Shown: positions 1 to 10,425, numbered from the stretch's first letter. The stretch: DNA of 64,000 bases from Linnemannia elongata (GCA_036320915.1 JAXBDG010000016.1:496001-560000); one strand, 5' to 3'. The notes: generated by a model not told the origin, from the sequence alone. Numbers and translations: made by a program.

Positions 1-1546
1 TAACGGCGGCAGTCGCCTCAATACCCACTACCTGCACCCCCTCCCAAAAGGCGTTGCATATGCTATGGCTGGTGCTTTTCAACCTGGTCTGCCTCCATGG
101 ATCAAGCGCGATTGTCTCACACCGCCAATCGAGCTTCAACAACAGATCTTTCCTTTCATTGAGGAGGACTACTTTACGGAATGCCCAGACTGGCTTCTCT
201 GGACCAGGAATATTATGGAGGGCAGGAGCGAGCTTGATGGCAGACCCAACCCTATGCCAATGCCGGACGAGTCCAACCGATCTGCCGTTTTACGACTCAA
301 GTTTTTACTCCTTCTTGTAAATCTGAGAAAGGTCTTACTACAGGACGCAGCAACACTTCTGGAACTTAAACCCAAAGATGGAGTCTTGTACGGCCATCAC
401 CACGTCTTCAACCTCCCAGTCTTCAAGAGCCCCGAGTTTCTCGTATTCAAGGAGCGACTTGTAGCAAAGATGCTCACCCTTGCGCCTCCTCAATCGGACA
501 GTCTACGCCACAATGCCCCGTACTTGGAAGCAGAATTTCGACTTTTAAATTCGACGATAGCAGAGGAATTCCGAACCATCAAGCGACGACTCGACCAGGC
601 AGCAAAGGATCTTTCGGCTGAATTTAAAGAATCACTTCGAAACAGCACCAACACCATCACCAACACTATCAAAACAGTATCATCTGCCCAGTCAGCCACC
701 CTTCTAGCCGCTATCGGGGACGACCAAGATCTACGCGCCCAAGCCATGCTTATGGTACTGCAGGCGATGCCAGATCTCTATCACCAGAGTCTCCTCAAGT
801 TGAAGCGGCTTAGAAACCCGGCTACAACAGCCACTACCGTATCGGCACCTCTTCAACCCGACCCTACTCCTCTTCTCCAGCGAAACCAACAGTCAAATCA
901 AGCCACAACACTGGAGGATCATCTGGACGACATGGACGATAACGTAGTGGAGGCTGTAGAGTTGGAGATGCCGTCATTCGAGCAGCTGGATGTGATGGAT
1001 GTGGGTGAGAATTTGGCAGAGGTGACACAGGATGTTGCTCCCCAGTTACCATTAATGCAAGTACAGTCGGCTCCTTCTAGACCCATCCTGAGCTTGGATG
1101 AGAGACTAGACATGTTGGCAGTTGAGGTGGCTGAGAGTCGTTGCATTATCGAGTTTGACGTTTCAGGAGGGTTTACCTATGAGATGATTTCTCGATCAAG
1201 ACCGCTGGAGGAGCACTGGGAGGAATGGTTCTATGGTTTGAACCGAGATGGCTTCCAACAACCTTCGATCTATTGGTTGAATGGGGTCCACAGGCATCAC
1301 ACTTTTGCCAATAGCCATATTGCCGCTACGGCTTGGAGATATGTCGACCCAACCAAAAACAGAAACATCTATAACGTTTTATGGACCTTCAAGAAAGCCG
1401 TCGTGCGAGGTGTCCTAAAGATTATGTTGGAACGCGAGGGCGACATCATGCAAAGGGAGAAGGCAGCACTCGCGGAGGTGGCGGCTTCAATCCAACATAC
1501 CACCACAACATTGAACCAGTTTCAAAAAATGAATAGAAAGAACTGA
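1..1546 (+). CDS. Crypton-type tyrosine recombinase, 3' part (open at left edge)
   Basis: The reading frame is open from base 2, so the first ATG at 65 is not the real start. The leading residues (NGGSRLNTHYL...MAGAF) read like the end of an Ndc10/Crypton catalytic domain. The next part (PPIELQQQIFPFIEE, LLVNLRKVLLQDAA, PVFKSPEFLVF) matches my memory of the Ndc10 domain II family. Near the C-terminus, LEEHWEEWFYGL followed by PSIYWLN and WR resembles the GCR1_C DNA-binding domain. A low-complexity, acidic and helical linker lies between. Cryptons are fungal DNA transposons that encode a tyrosine recombinase (cut-and-join, no transposase DDE). The tyrosine in THYL could be the nucleophile, but most of the catalytic domain is outside the window. 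The stop is followed by AAATAAAC near 1551. Family call from memory; no alignment was run. Confidence 0.6.
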   Translation, partial: NGGSRLNTHYLHPLPKGVAYAMAGAFQPGLPPWIKRDCLTPPIELQQQIFPFIEEDYFTECPDWLLWTRNIMEGRSELDGRPNPMPMPDESNRSAVLRLKFLLLLVNLRKVLLQDAATLLELKPKDGVLYGHHHVFNLPVFKSPEFLVFKERLVAKMLTLAPPQSDSLRHNAPYLEAEFRLLNSTIAEEFRTIKRRLDQAAKDLSAEFKESLRNSTNTITNTIKTVSSAQSATLLAAIGDDQDLRAQAMLMVLQAMPDLYHQSLLKLKRLRNPATTATTVSAPLQPDPTPLLQRNQQSNQATTLEDHLDDMDDNVVEAVELEMPSFEQLDVMDVGENLAEVTQDVAPQLPLMQVQSAPSRPILSLDERLDMLAVEVAESRCIIEFDVSGGFTYEMISRSRPLEEHWEEWFYGLNRDGFQQPSIYWLNGVHRHHTFANSHIAATAWRYVDPTKNRNIYNVLWTFKKAVVRGVLKIMLEREGDIMQREKAALAEVAASIQHTTTTLNQFQKMNRKN

Positions 1547-1708
1547 TATGAAATAAACTATGGTATTTGATCGTATGTTGTACCTCTCAGTTTGTTATTG
1601 TTACTTCGGCTTATTGTGTTATTGTACTTCACTTTTGGATTTGTATCTCCTTCACCCCCTCCACGTTCTCCATCCCTAGACACATCTCCCCTTGCTTTAT
1701 TCTCATTC

Positions 1709-3185
1709 TCAGTTGATCGCATTGTTGCCTGCGTCTTTCTCAATATCGTCATCCTCCTCCTGGCCCTTGTCTGTCGCAGCTTCCGTTCCCGTTGCTCTGT
1801 AAAACTCCTCGTTTTGGCGAGCTGCCATGGCAGCTTGGTTTCGTTGAATGTGTTCGTCATCGTCGGGCAGGTTGATTGTGTTGACTGATGTTGACAAGAG
1901 CGAGCCGGAAAAGTTCGGTGAAGAGTTGCCGGAAGTGCGAGAGGATGTCGCAAACCTCACTTTTTTGGAGGGGGGGTTCTCGCCTACCGGGTAAATCGGA
2001 CTTAAGCCAGCACCTATGTTGTTGTATTGCTTCTGCAAGTTTTCAGCAGTAAGGCTAGGAACTGAAGAAGGTATAGAAAAAGGACCGTTGGAAAAAATTA
2101 TGGGAACGTAAAGCGTGTCAGAGTGGTGAAAGTATATGCAACAACGTTACACAATTACATCCTACAACATTTTACTTACCAAACCCTGAAAAATCGTAAG
2201 ATAGAGGGACGCGGGCCAAACTCATCCCATCCAACCGTCGTGTTGTTTCCTGACTGTCCGCCCTTTGTTGAGAGATGGCACCCAAAACATCGTTATTTCG
2301 AGCAATGGCGTCATCATTCTTCTTGGCCAACTCCAACGTGATATCCCTTAGAACTTTGGCGATTGCAAGAGAAGACCCAACACCAGCACGTCCGACAGCG
2401 TCTTGGATGGCTAACTGCTGTGTGGCTTGAAGAGCCAACTGATCCGTGAGGTTCTCCCACTTGGCAGTGATGTCAGCTCGATAGGCGGTTGTTGTTGTAA
2501 GAAAGTAATCGACCTTTTCCTCAAGAGCAGCGATCGAAGTGGTGATCTGTTGGAGGGCGACTTGGGACTGCTGAAGGGCAATCTGAGACCGCTCGAGGGC
2601 GGTCTGCGAGTTGATAAGGGCGGAATCAGTGCTCTTCATATACAACTCAAGCTGAGTGGTCAGAGACTGGAAGACACTGGTCTGGGAGGCGGCCGGAGAC
2701 ACTGATCGAAGCTGAGACGTGGACGTGTCGACCTCTGCTGGAGGTAAAGCGGAGGATGGTGCTGAAGACGCCATATCGATCGCTTTTCGTTTTGCCGTTC
2801 CAGTAGGGTGATGGCTATTGGAAGGAGGTTGGGATACAGTTGGGACCGACTGAGGCGATGCCAGGGTTGACGCTGTTGCCGATGGTGCAACCGTCCATTG
2901 GATGAATCTGCACTTTGGAATATGGTCTTTCATGGAAGGGAGTCGGTTTGTCTTTGTTTTGCAGCCATCTCCCGTGCAGTGGTAGTATGGAGGGGTTTTG
3001 GTGAAATCCCTCGCGATAACCACATTGTAAAAGCCTTCCCTAGAACCTACGGCTGCGTTCTTAGAGTGGTATTCACGATCATGTTTCTTTTTCTCCCCTT
3101 TTGACGCATGTACAACTGTACAGGTGTTAACGTCAAACTCCTTGCAACGAACCTCGCGTTTTTTTGCCATGATAGGCGGGAGCAT
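1709..3185 (-). CDS. Zinc-finger / coiled-coil protein convergent with the recombinase (2 exons)
   Basis: Exon 1 is 3185-2180 and exon 2 is 2061-1709. The 118-bp intron (2179-2062) has a GTAAGT donor and a CTTCAG acceptor, and the phase-1 join restores one frame of about 452 residues. The N-terminus is basic and holds two Cys/His groups. The second (HCTGDGC, then DHIPKC) fits a C2HC-like zinc site. Residues 100-150 are Ser/Pro-rich with a KRKAID basic patch. Residues 165-320 form a heptad-like coiled coil with repeated ALxQSQ. The C-terminus is acidic (QEEDDDIEKD). The stop lies 160 bp from the recombinase stop, tail to tail. I do not recognise the family. It could be a second gene of the Crypton or a host DNA-binding protein. 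Confidence 0.6.
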
Positions 3186-4144
3186 GAATGACTAGAGAGT
3201 ATTTAGGACAGGCAAACGAGAATTAAGAAAAGAGTTGGAGAGAAATGGAGAGGAGCAAAATGGAGGCAAGAAAGGCTGAGCAACTGTACGAAGAGCAAGC
3301 AAAGTAATGAGCAGGAAGTACGGAGGAGGAAGGAAGGAGGTGGAAGTGGGAAGAAAGGACAGAAAAAAAAGAAACAAGAAAAGAGGGAAGAACGGAAAAA
3401 GGACTGGAAAGCGATAAAAGCGAAGGATAGGAAAAGGGGTGGAAAAAAAAAGTAATATTACTTTTTCTTCGCCCAAAATGGAAAGAGTGATTCAGGCGGT
3501 GTAAACAATTGTCATGACAAATCATAAATGACCTAAATTCAGCGTTTGGGACAAAAAGTAATATTACTTTTTTTTGGGACTCAAAATAAACAGTACCAGA
3601 CCCTCTTTCCCTGCTCCTCCTTACTTGACGACCTGTTATGAGAACTCTTGACTTGCGAGTTGTGACTCTTGTCAAAGGAGGGCATGTAAAAAACTATTTG
3701 AATGTTGGAATTTTGATAGTGGAGCCGTTTTTCTCTACCTTCTCATAAGGCGCATGCCTTAGAAAATGAAGTCTGCTTACAAGTCTAAAAAAATACTATG
3801 GATTTGTAAAGTAAGTTGAATTGCACTCTCAAGTTACTTGAATTGAAATATTCACGTGACGAGAAAAAGAATGAAATTGTCTACTCTTTTTTAAAATTAT
3901 CTATCGCCCGCATAAAGTGAGTACTCTGCAAGGCTTTTTCCATAAGAATTATTGCAGAGAAGGCCAAGATTCATAAAGGCTCGATTATCCCCACGAGGCA
4001 CTTAATGTTTGAATCAAACTTCACGTCTAATCTCTCCTCTCTTTGCCCCTCTCTCTTTTCATCCTCAGCATCACGCGCCTTTGTCTCTCACCCTTACCCA
4101 CATACGGTAACCGCCACAGTCGGCAACACATCCAACTATATACC
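3186..4144. other. AT-rich intergenic stretch
   Basis: No convincing gene. It holds the purine-rich promoter side of the zinc-finger gene, two palindromes (separate entry) and, from about 4020, a CT-rich leader of the first XPA-like copy. The ORFs here are low-complexity. Confidence 0.6.
3447..3572. repeat. Two copies of a perfect 20-bp palindrome
   Basis: AAAAAGTAATATTACTTTTT occurs at 3447-3466 and again at 3553-3572, 106 bp apart. Each is fully self-complementary around a GTAATATTAC core. They lie 260-390 bp upstream of the zinc-finger gene start. Possible roles are a dimeric protein-binding site or a transposon end; neither is shown. Confidence 0.75.
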
Positions 4145-4771
4145 ATGCCAAACAGCACCAGTAACAACTACAACAACAACCTTATGCAATGTCAGGACTG
4201 AAAGGGTCACTTTCCCCTTTATACATTGGAAGGTCTCCTTCCAGCCCAATTTAGAGATGAAAGTGGCTTTCATGAAGCCCTTCTCTGCCTCAAATGCAGG
4301 CGCAAGGCGTTCGAGTTCATAAAGGAGCCCTATCCCTATCAGGTTGCTGCCTACTCGGACTCCATCGTTGGAGTCACAATCATACCTCGGATCACTGGGA
4401 GCGAAGCGAAACTGCAGTACGACCTGGACGACTCCATTTTCGAACTCTTACTCCACGTCACTGCACGCTTTGTCTCGTCGGCTGGCGAGATTTGAAAGAC
4501 CAAAATGTACGAGGAAAGGGAAATTCTCGAAAGGGCTCGATGGATGTTTGGAGGTGATGTCGGGATTATTAATGCCCGTCGAGTCCTTGCCTTACTAGGA
4601 GAGCGAATCGAGCATCCCCCTGCGGGAGCTATCCGAGAGAGAAGAAACGTTATTCGTCAGATGTTCTTGAAGCAAGACCTCTTTGCGGCGCCGGAACTGC
4701 CGTCCGTTAGGCGATTTGTTGAGCATGGGCAAGGAGATCTGCATCAAATCGCCAACTTTTATGAGATCTAG
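4145..4771 (+). pseudogene. XPA-like tandem copy 1, two in-frame stops
   Basis: The frame from ATG 4145 to TAG 4771 aligns end to end with copies 2-5 without a frameshift but is cut by two TGA codons. The first falls where the second Cys of the first CxxC pair should be (CQD-stop). The second lies just before the conserved KMYEER motif (stop at 4493-4495). The rest is well kept: CLKCRRKAF, PRITGSEAKLQY, ARWMFGGDVGI and RERRNVIRQMFL. This suggests recent inactivation. Stop-codon readthrough is possible but has no support. The upstream DNA is CT-rich, as in the other copies. Confidence 0.75.
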
Positions 4772-5419
4772 GTCACTTTTGCCTTTTTTTCCCTTCTTTA
4801 TTTTCTCTGCCCCATTTTCTTTTTTCTTTCTATCTTTTAGTACACTTTCATTTTTCAGTCGTTGTTTCTGCCTTTGTAGTACTTTTTCATTCTTTTCTTT
4901 ACAATGAAAACTGATTTACTTGTGATTCAGTCTTGTGGATGTTTGTGGCCGTTTGTTTGGTGGACACAAAAAAAAAAAAAGAACACATGCGGTGCAGATG
5001 AGAAAAAGCGGAGATCCATACCCATCCAGGGTGCGTCAACAAGTGCAGGCTCCTTTGGTTTTGCGCTTCGCCCTGTCTCAGACATCAATTTTTTTGGTGG
5101 CGTCTAGGTAAAAATATGTAATGACTTAGCTCGCGTCTTCCAACATATGACGGGAAATTAAATGGTATCCCAGTGTTGCCAAAGTCTAAGGCTTTTTCTC
5201 GCGGAAGATGCAAAGTAAAAAAAAATAGAAAGAATGCACGCCCTATTTTAAACCTTGCACCTCGTACACTCTTTTTGCCGTTTTCTTTTCATTATTCTAT
5301 TCAGCAACTTGGTCCACACAACGCTCATATCGCTATACTTCCAGTTTTCTACCACATTCTTCCTCACCTCGCGTCAAAACCCTCACAAAACTCCCCCACA
5401 ATCCAAACAGGAAAACACT
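4772..5419. other. Intergenic, copy 1 to copy 2
   Basis: T-rich 3' side, a 13-A run near 4968-4980, and a CT-rich leader before 5420. An in-frame ATG at 5255 would add a hydrophobic, non-conserved 55 residues, so I take it as leader. No gene seen. Confidence 0.6.
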
Positions 5420-6034
5420 ATGGACGACACCATTCGATGCGAAGGCTGTAAGATCGGTTTTCCTCGCGAAGGACTAGAGACAGTTCTCCCAATTCTTGTC
5501 TCTTGTCTAAGCGAGACAAAGACGCTCCTTTTCTGTCTCGATTGCAGACTCATCGAGTATGCATTTCAAGCGGAGCCCCCATCCCCCGGTGTCAATGAGT
5601 ATATTGACCCGGTCAACGGAGCCAGGATCCTACCGCGGATCGGCATGTTCGAAGCCAAGGCGCAGTACTGCATGGATCCCGATGACCTCATCAATTGTCG
5701 TCTTATAGGCGCAAATTTTGTTCAAGCGGCCGGGACCCCTGGAATTAGGGCCATGTACGAGGAACGGGATGTGCTCCTTGTGGCTCGTTTGAAATATGGA
5801 GGCGATGTTGGTATCGTCTATGCCCGTGGATGGTTTGCTGCGCGAGGAGAGCAGGTCGAAGTGCCTCCTGCAGGAGTTTTCCGAGAAAGAAGAAATAGGA
5901 TTCGAGAGGCTTTTCTGACGAAAGGATACTACACGGCTCCCGAGTTATCGTTCGTCAGACTTTATGTTCAAGCTGGCGAGGGCAATCTAGAAGGGATCGT
6001 CCAAAACTTTGCTATTGGCTGGTTCGACCGTTAG
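5420..6034 (+). CDS. XPA-like zinc-finger protein, copy 2 (204 aa)
   Basis: Intronless. ATG 5420 (MDDTIRCEGC) is chosen because the homologous copies start 6-12 residues before the first CxxC. Layout: CEGC, 28-residue spacer, CLDC, then PRIGMFEAKAQYCMD, MYEERDVLLVAR, GGDVGIVYAR, and a basic helix RERRNRIREAF before a short tail. The IT-x-EA...Y-x-L-x-D block, the K-x-Y-x-E/L-x-x-I helix and the WGG block follow the order of the XPA C-terminal DNA-binding core. XPA itself has 17 residues between its Cys pairs. This copy has diverged at the second Cys pair (CLDCRLIEY instead of CRRKA) and lacks the Trp before GGD. Role inferred: nucleic-acid binding. AATAAA lies at about 6085. Confidence 0.65.
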   Translation: MDDTIRCEGCKIGFPREGLETVLPILVSCLSETKTLLFCLDCRLIEYAFQAEPPSPGVNEYIDPVNGARILPRIGMFEAKAQYCMDPDDLINCRLIGANFVQAAGTPGIRAMYEERDVLLVARLKYGGDVGIVYARGWFAARGEQVEVPPAGVFRERRNRIREAFLTKGYYTAPELSFVRLYVQAGEGNLEGIVQNFAIGWFDR

Positions 6035-6822
6035 CCTTTTTGTCCACGCAATGCAACAACCACAACAGTCTCCGTATGCTATGCAATAAAAGCATCACAA
6101 ATTCCGCCTTGTTGGTTGTTTGTAGTCGTGTATTTCGGATTATATGATGGAGGTAGAATGAGGAGCAACGTTCAACGAGATATAATTCCAGGCGTTAATT
6201 ATCGTTCTACGCCTTGTTTTAGAGATCAAAAAGAATTAGTGAGGTCAAATTGCCCGAGCAAGAGGACCACAAGCAAACTTGGACAAAGGAAAGGAGCAAC
6301 AAATAAGATTCAAGACACCAAGGTGATACAGAATGGTCCATTGAATAGTACCAACCAGTGAGCGCGGATATAGGATGCTAGAAAGGCTGGATGATCTGTT
6401 GTTCTTTCAGTTTTGCCTTTTTTTGTCTGTTCGGATCAGGGCAAGTGCTTTAACGTTTAAGGGAGCAACAGGCGGCCGACGCGCACTGACCCTTTTCTAG
6501 CTTCCTTTCTCTCAACTTTTTTTGCCTTTTCATCTTGAAGATCGCAGTGGAAAAAAATGGATTGAATAGAGCCGCAACTGGAAGCCTAGTTATTTGGTGG
6601 GCAATGATAACTGAAAGGAATTACATGCAGGAAGATTTTTTACCGTCCCGCAAAAAGAACGGGACGATGAGGCGGGGGGTTTAATTTTTTTTAGCTGCGA
6701 CTACACTTCCTTGTTCTTAAATATCAAGCCAAGTTTTTTCTTTTCTTCTTTGTTCTCTCACTCTTTCTCTCCAGACAACAAAACTCTCGTACTTTCATAC
6801 GACCAACTCTCTGCAACGCATT
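6035..6822. other. Intergenic, copy 2 to copy 3
   Basis: No gene seen. A small hairpin (CGTCCCG / CGGGACG, 7-bp stem, 9-base loop) is at 6644-6666. A CT-rich leader precedes ATG 6823. Confidence 0.55.
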
Positions 6823-7449
6823 ATGCCGAATCGCAGAAACCCTCGACTAACATGCCAGAACTGCGGAGAACGTTTTCCTAAAAGGGGGTTCGAACAACCC
6901 CTTCTGGTGAACATTGGATGGAGAGGTGTATCGCAATCTCATTTTCTTTGCCTGCAGTGCAGACGCAAGGCATACAACACCTTCCAGGAGCCACTCCCCC
7001 CAGGAGTCGACGCATACACTGACCATATCCACGGACATACGATCGTGCCTAGGATCACCGAGACAGAAGCGAGACGACAGTACTGCCTGACTGACTGCCA
7101 CTTCAGAGACATGCCGCATGTCATCACCGCATACTCTGTCAGGAGCGCGGGTCACGTCTATAAAGTTAAGTTGTACGAGGAAAGAGACATTGTCAGAGTA
7201 GCCCGCCGAGTGTGGGGAGGCGATGTTGGAATTGCCAATGCCCGAGAGTGCTATTCTTGGCAGAATGGGGGTGTTACCTACACACCCACGCCGCCGGTAG
7301 GAATTGAAAGATTGAGAAGGGACAGGATTCGTCAAGCATTCTTGGATTGGGGATTCTATTTTGCGACGCCGACACTGCCGTGTGTGTCGAACTATGTCAA
7401 TTATGGTCAAGGACAGTTGAGCAGGATCGTCGCGATCTATGGTAACTAG
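6823..7449 (+). CDS. XPA-like zinc-finger protein, copy 3 (208 aa), the most complete
   Basis: Intronless. All four expected zinc ligands are present: C11/C14 (CQNC) and C43/C46 (CLQC), followed by RRKAY. The XPA-like core is RITETEARRQYCLTD (77-91), KLYEERDIVRVARRVWGGD (116-134) and IANARE. Human XPA has ITKTEAKQEYLLKD, MKLYLKLQI and EVWGSQEAL at equivalent places, from memory. A basic segment RLRRDRIRQAF follows at about 165, and the end reads VNYGQGQLSRIVAIYG. The 28-residue gap between Cys pairs is longer than in XPA. It is too short to be the genuine RAD14/XPA repair factor (about 270 aa or more), so it is better called an XPA-derived paralog. Promoter elements: T/C-rich, no clear TATA. 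Confidence 0.7.
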   Translation: MPNRRNPRLTCQNCGERFPKRGFEQPLLVNIGWRGVSQSHFLCLQCRRKAYNTFQEPLPPGVDAYTDHIHGHTIVPRITETEARRQYCLTDCHFRDMPHVITAYSVRSAGHVYKVKLYEERDIVRVARRVWGGDVGIANARECYSWQNGGVTYTPTPPVGIERLRRDRIRQAFLDWGFYFATPTLPCVSNYVNYGQGQLSRIVAIYGN

Positions 7450-8173
7450 GTTACTATTGTAGGGTGAGGTCAATTTTTCGTCCTTGCCTTTTTCGTTGCC
7501 TACATCTCAATCCGTTCCATAGTTGTCTTTGATGCAATAACCCTCATTCCCATTGGATTCAGATATGTTGTGGTACCTTTTTCGGTGGAGAATTGAACAA
7601 AACAGCTGTACATGCAATTTGACATGAGAAAGGAACAAAGGCCGATTCGATCGTAGCCTTCGCCCATCGGGGACTGAAAATCTTTGGTGACGGTGGTATG
7701 AGGTGGAAAGCAAAGGTAAAGGGAGAGTTGAGATAGAAAATAAAACGAAATGAAAACAAAGCGCGAAGTTTCATGATAATATTTTTTTTGTTAGTGCTTC
7801 CTCAAGAATGCCTCTGACAACGCTCTTCGCAGCAAACATACATTACTTCCAGTGCTAGATTACCATCAGATCAGATTCAATAAGAAAAGAACGCATTCAA
7901 ATCCGACATGAATGTAAAAATATACCCTTGGCTTGCATCTCCAAGCATAGCCATAAAAAACGAAAGAAGCCTCCAATTTTGCGAATAAGGCTTTGCCTTT
8001 ATGATTGGTGAATGTAGAGGAGCAATGAAGACGGCGAATTAACCATCTTCTTCCTTTCGAAAAAATTTCTCCACTTCCGTTCCTTCTCTCTCTTATTTCT
8101 TTGTTCTATCATAACCTTCACACCTCAACCCCTAGGGTCAACCCCTCATAACCAACACCAACGTCCCCCCACT
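7450..8173. other. Intergenic, copy 3 to copy 4
   Basis: No gene seen. ORFs here are short and low-complexity. A CT-rich leader runs from about 8040 to the start at 8174. Confidence 0.55.
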
Positions 8174-8779
8174 ATGCCCACCAATTTCACGCAGTGCCAG
8201 GATTGCAAACTCCAATTTCCTACAAAAGGGTTTGAACGCCCCCTTCCAGTGCGACTTGGATGGATAGGCGAGTTCGGCATACATGATCTCTGCGTCGAGT
8301 TTAGACGCAAGGCCTATAGTGCCTACAAGGAACCTTGCCCGCCTGGCGTGGGCGTATACATAGACCCAAAGATCAAAATCAGAATCGTACCTCGGATTAC
8401 TGTAACTGAGGCGACAGCTCAGTACTGCTTGCTTGACCGTCACCTCGAAGAGCTGCCGTGCATTCAGGTACATGCTCTCGAGGCCGTTAATGGCGTTTAC
8501 AAAGTCAAGATGTATGAAGAGAGACTCGTTCTCGAAAAGGCCCGCTGGCTGTATGGAGGCGACATTGGAATTGACAACGCCCGTGATGCCTTTTCTTGGC
8601 AGAAAGGAGGGGCTATCGACCTGCCACCAGTAGGGGTTGTCCGAGAGAGAAGGAACAGGATTCGCCAGATGTTCCTTCAGAGAGAGCTTTTCGCACCATC
8701 AAAGTTGCCGGCCATCCAGTGCTACATTGAAAATGGCCGTGGAGACCTGTGGGAAATTGTCAATGCCCTTGCAGTCTAG
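8174..8779 (+). CDS. XPA-like zinc-finger protein, copy 4 (201 aa), lacks one zinc Cys
   Basis: Intronless and open end to end. CQDC is followed by the usual 28-residue spacer, but the second pair reads CVEF, so the fourth ligand is Phe (TTT). The core is otherwise intact: RITVTEATAQYCLLD, KVKMYEERLVLEKARWLYGGDIGIDNAR, and the basic RERRNRIRQMFL. The tail is YIENGRGDLWEIVNALAV. Zinc binding is therefore doubtful while the XPA-like helical core is well kept. It is closest to copies 1 and 3 by motif. Confidence 0.65.
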   Translation: MPTNFTQCQDCKLQFPTKGFERPLPVRLGWIGEFGIHDLCVEFRRKAYSAYKEPCPPGVGVYIDPKIKIRIVPRITVTEATAQYCLLDRHLEELPCIQVHALEAVNGVYKVKMYEERLVLEKARWLYGGDIGIDNARDAFSWQKGGAIDLPPVGVVRERRNRIRQMFLQRELFAPSKLPAIQCYIENGRGDLWEIVNALAV

Positions 8780-9245
8780 GTGATCTTCATTCTCTTTCCG
8801 CTCTCTCCCCCCCTTTCTTTACTTTCTTTGTTTTATCCAACTTTTCCCTAGCCTTGATTTTGTCCTACATCTTCGCCCTCGTTTTGGTTTTTTGCTTCAC
8901 AATAAACCTAATTTTTCTTTCATTCAGTCTCGGACTCTGATGAAGAACCGTGGTGCCTAAAAATAATTTTTCTGGCGTTTTTTTTTTTTGCATTGACTGG
9001 CGGAAGAAAACCACAATGAAAAGATATCCTCTACCGACCATGATGTGGCAATGATTTATTTTGGAAATGGATCAAGTACTTGATGAAACCACAATTCTTC
9101 TTTTCTTACATATATACCCTTGATATCGTCCTTCGCCTTTCTCCTTCTTACCCTCACCTCCTTCACCACTCATCTTCTCTGACCTCCTCACTCTTATACA
9201 TTCACTATTCGCTATCACATCATAGCAAGCCCTTTACTATTCGAC
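8780..9245. other. Intergenic, copy 4 to copy 5
   Basis: T-rich 3' region, then ATATATACCC near 9110 that could serve as a TATA element about 135 bp before the start at 9246. No gene seen. Confidence 0.5.
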
Positions 9246-9866
9246 ATGAAAGACGACGACGAACGCAAGATCACGCAATGCCATCACTGCCAGGAGCACT
9301 TTCCTACTGAAGGGATGGATCAGCTTCTCCCAGTTCCGTGGGGATATACGGAGGAGGGTCGCTTTTATGAGGTTTTTCTCTGCCTCGATTGTAGACGCAG
9401 GCATTTTGACACTCACAAGGAGTCTTACAAGACAGCACACGAGGCCTACCAGTACCCAGGCTTTGGATCCGACATTACGCCCTGGATCACTGAGAGCGAG
9501 GCAAAAGTACAGTACTGCTTGGACGACAGTCATCTCGAGCCGCTGCAGAATGTCGTAGTCAAGTCAGTGCAAGCAGCTGGCAAATTTCAACCAATCAAGG
9601 TGTTCTATGAGAAGCTGATCCTCGACAAGGCACGATGGGTGTTTGGAGGCGAGATCGGAATTGCGAATGCTCGAGTGGATCTCGCCGAACGGAATGGGAT
9701 TTGTGACCTACCCCCTGAGGGAGGTATCAGAGAGAGAAGGAACTTGATTCGTCATTTGTTCTTGGAGAAGGGGTTCTTTGCCGACCCGGACCTGGGGTTC
9801 GTCAAATTGTTTGTTGAGAAAAACCAAGGAGAATTAGATAAGATTGTTCCTCTCTATGCTGTCTAG
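9246..9866 (+). CDS. XPA-like zinc-finger protein, copy 5 (206 aa)
   Basis: Intronless. All four ligands are present, as CHHC and CLDC, with a 30-residue spacer (two longer than its neighbours), then RRRHF. Core: WITESEAKVQYCLDD, IKVFYEKLILDKARWVFGGE, IGIANAR, then RERRNLIRHLFLEKGFF and an acidic tail ending KIVPLYAV. The middle (YKTAHEAYQYPGFGSD) departs from the Pro-Gly-Val motif of other copies. Same inferred role as copy 3: a small nucleic-acid-binding protein built on an XPA-like fold. Confidence 0.65.
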   Translation: MKDDDERKITQCHHCQEHFPTEGMDQLLPVPWGYTEEGRFYEVFLCLDCRRRHFDTHKESYKTAHEAYQYPGFGSDITPWITESEAKVQYCLDDSHLEPLQNVVVKSVQAAGKFQPIKVFYEKLILDKARWVFGGEIGIANARVDLAERNGICDLPPEGGIRERRNLIRHLFLEKGFFADPDLGFVKLFVEKNQGELDKIVPLYAV

Positions 9867-10173
9867 TCACAGTGTTATTCATTTCGTCCTTACGACGCTC
9901 ACCCTTTTCTCAATTTTTTTTATCTTTGATTCACAACCCTCTTTTTTGTTCCTTTTTGATCTATTTCTTTGCTACTTGTTTGGCATCCTTGTCTACGTTC
10001 TCTCAAGTAATAGCCTTCTATGAAATAAAACCCATCCTTCGTTGATAAATCCTTTGTGGTAACCTGTGGTTCATTGTTACGAACAAAGGGTAAGGTTGCA
10101 TGCATGAATGTGGAAATGAGGACGACAGAGTAATCGCGTTTCAACTCTACATACTCTGGGCTCATGTTTTTTT

Positions 10174-10207
<34 letters not shown>

Positions 10208-10425
10208 GCGCTTAAGCCTCTAAATAATTCTTTTGGAAGCCTTGATGCATTTAGAATGAGCGATTTTGGCCAAAGGTCCTATTGGCAGTCTTAAGCTAAA
10301 TCTTTTCATTTCTTTCTTATCTTTCCTCTTTCTCATTCTTTCCTTTTTTCCCCTCTTCATTCGACATTGTAATCTTCCTTACACCGGAACATCCTTTAAA
10401 CAACCAAATATCTCGAAAATCTCTC
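9867..10425. other. Intergenic with a long T tract
   Basis: A homopolymer T run spans about 10176-10205. No gene seen. CT-rich DNA precedes the start of copy 6. Confidence 0.55.

Noticed and set aside
3452..3567. TAATATTAC inside the palindromes as a rolling-circle (geminivirus-type) nick site
   Set aside because: No Rep-like gene or stem-loop with a distinct loop is present. Here the nonamer is simply the centre of a perfect palindrome.
6847..7473. 208-codon frame antisense to XPA-like copy 3
   Set aside because: It mirrors the sense gene over its full length and has no recognisable content; a codon-bias shadow.
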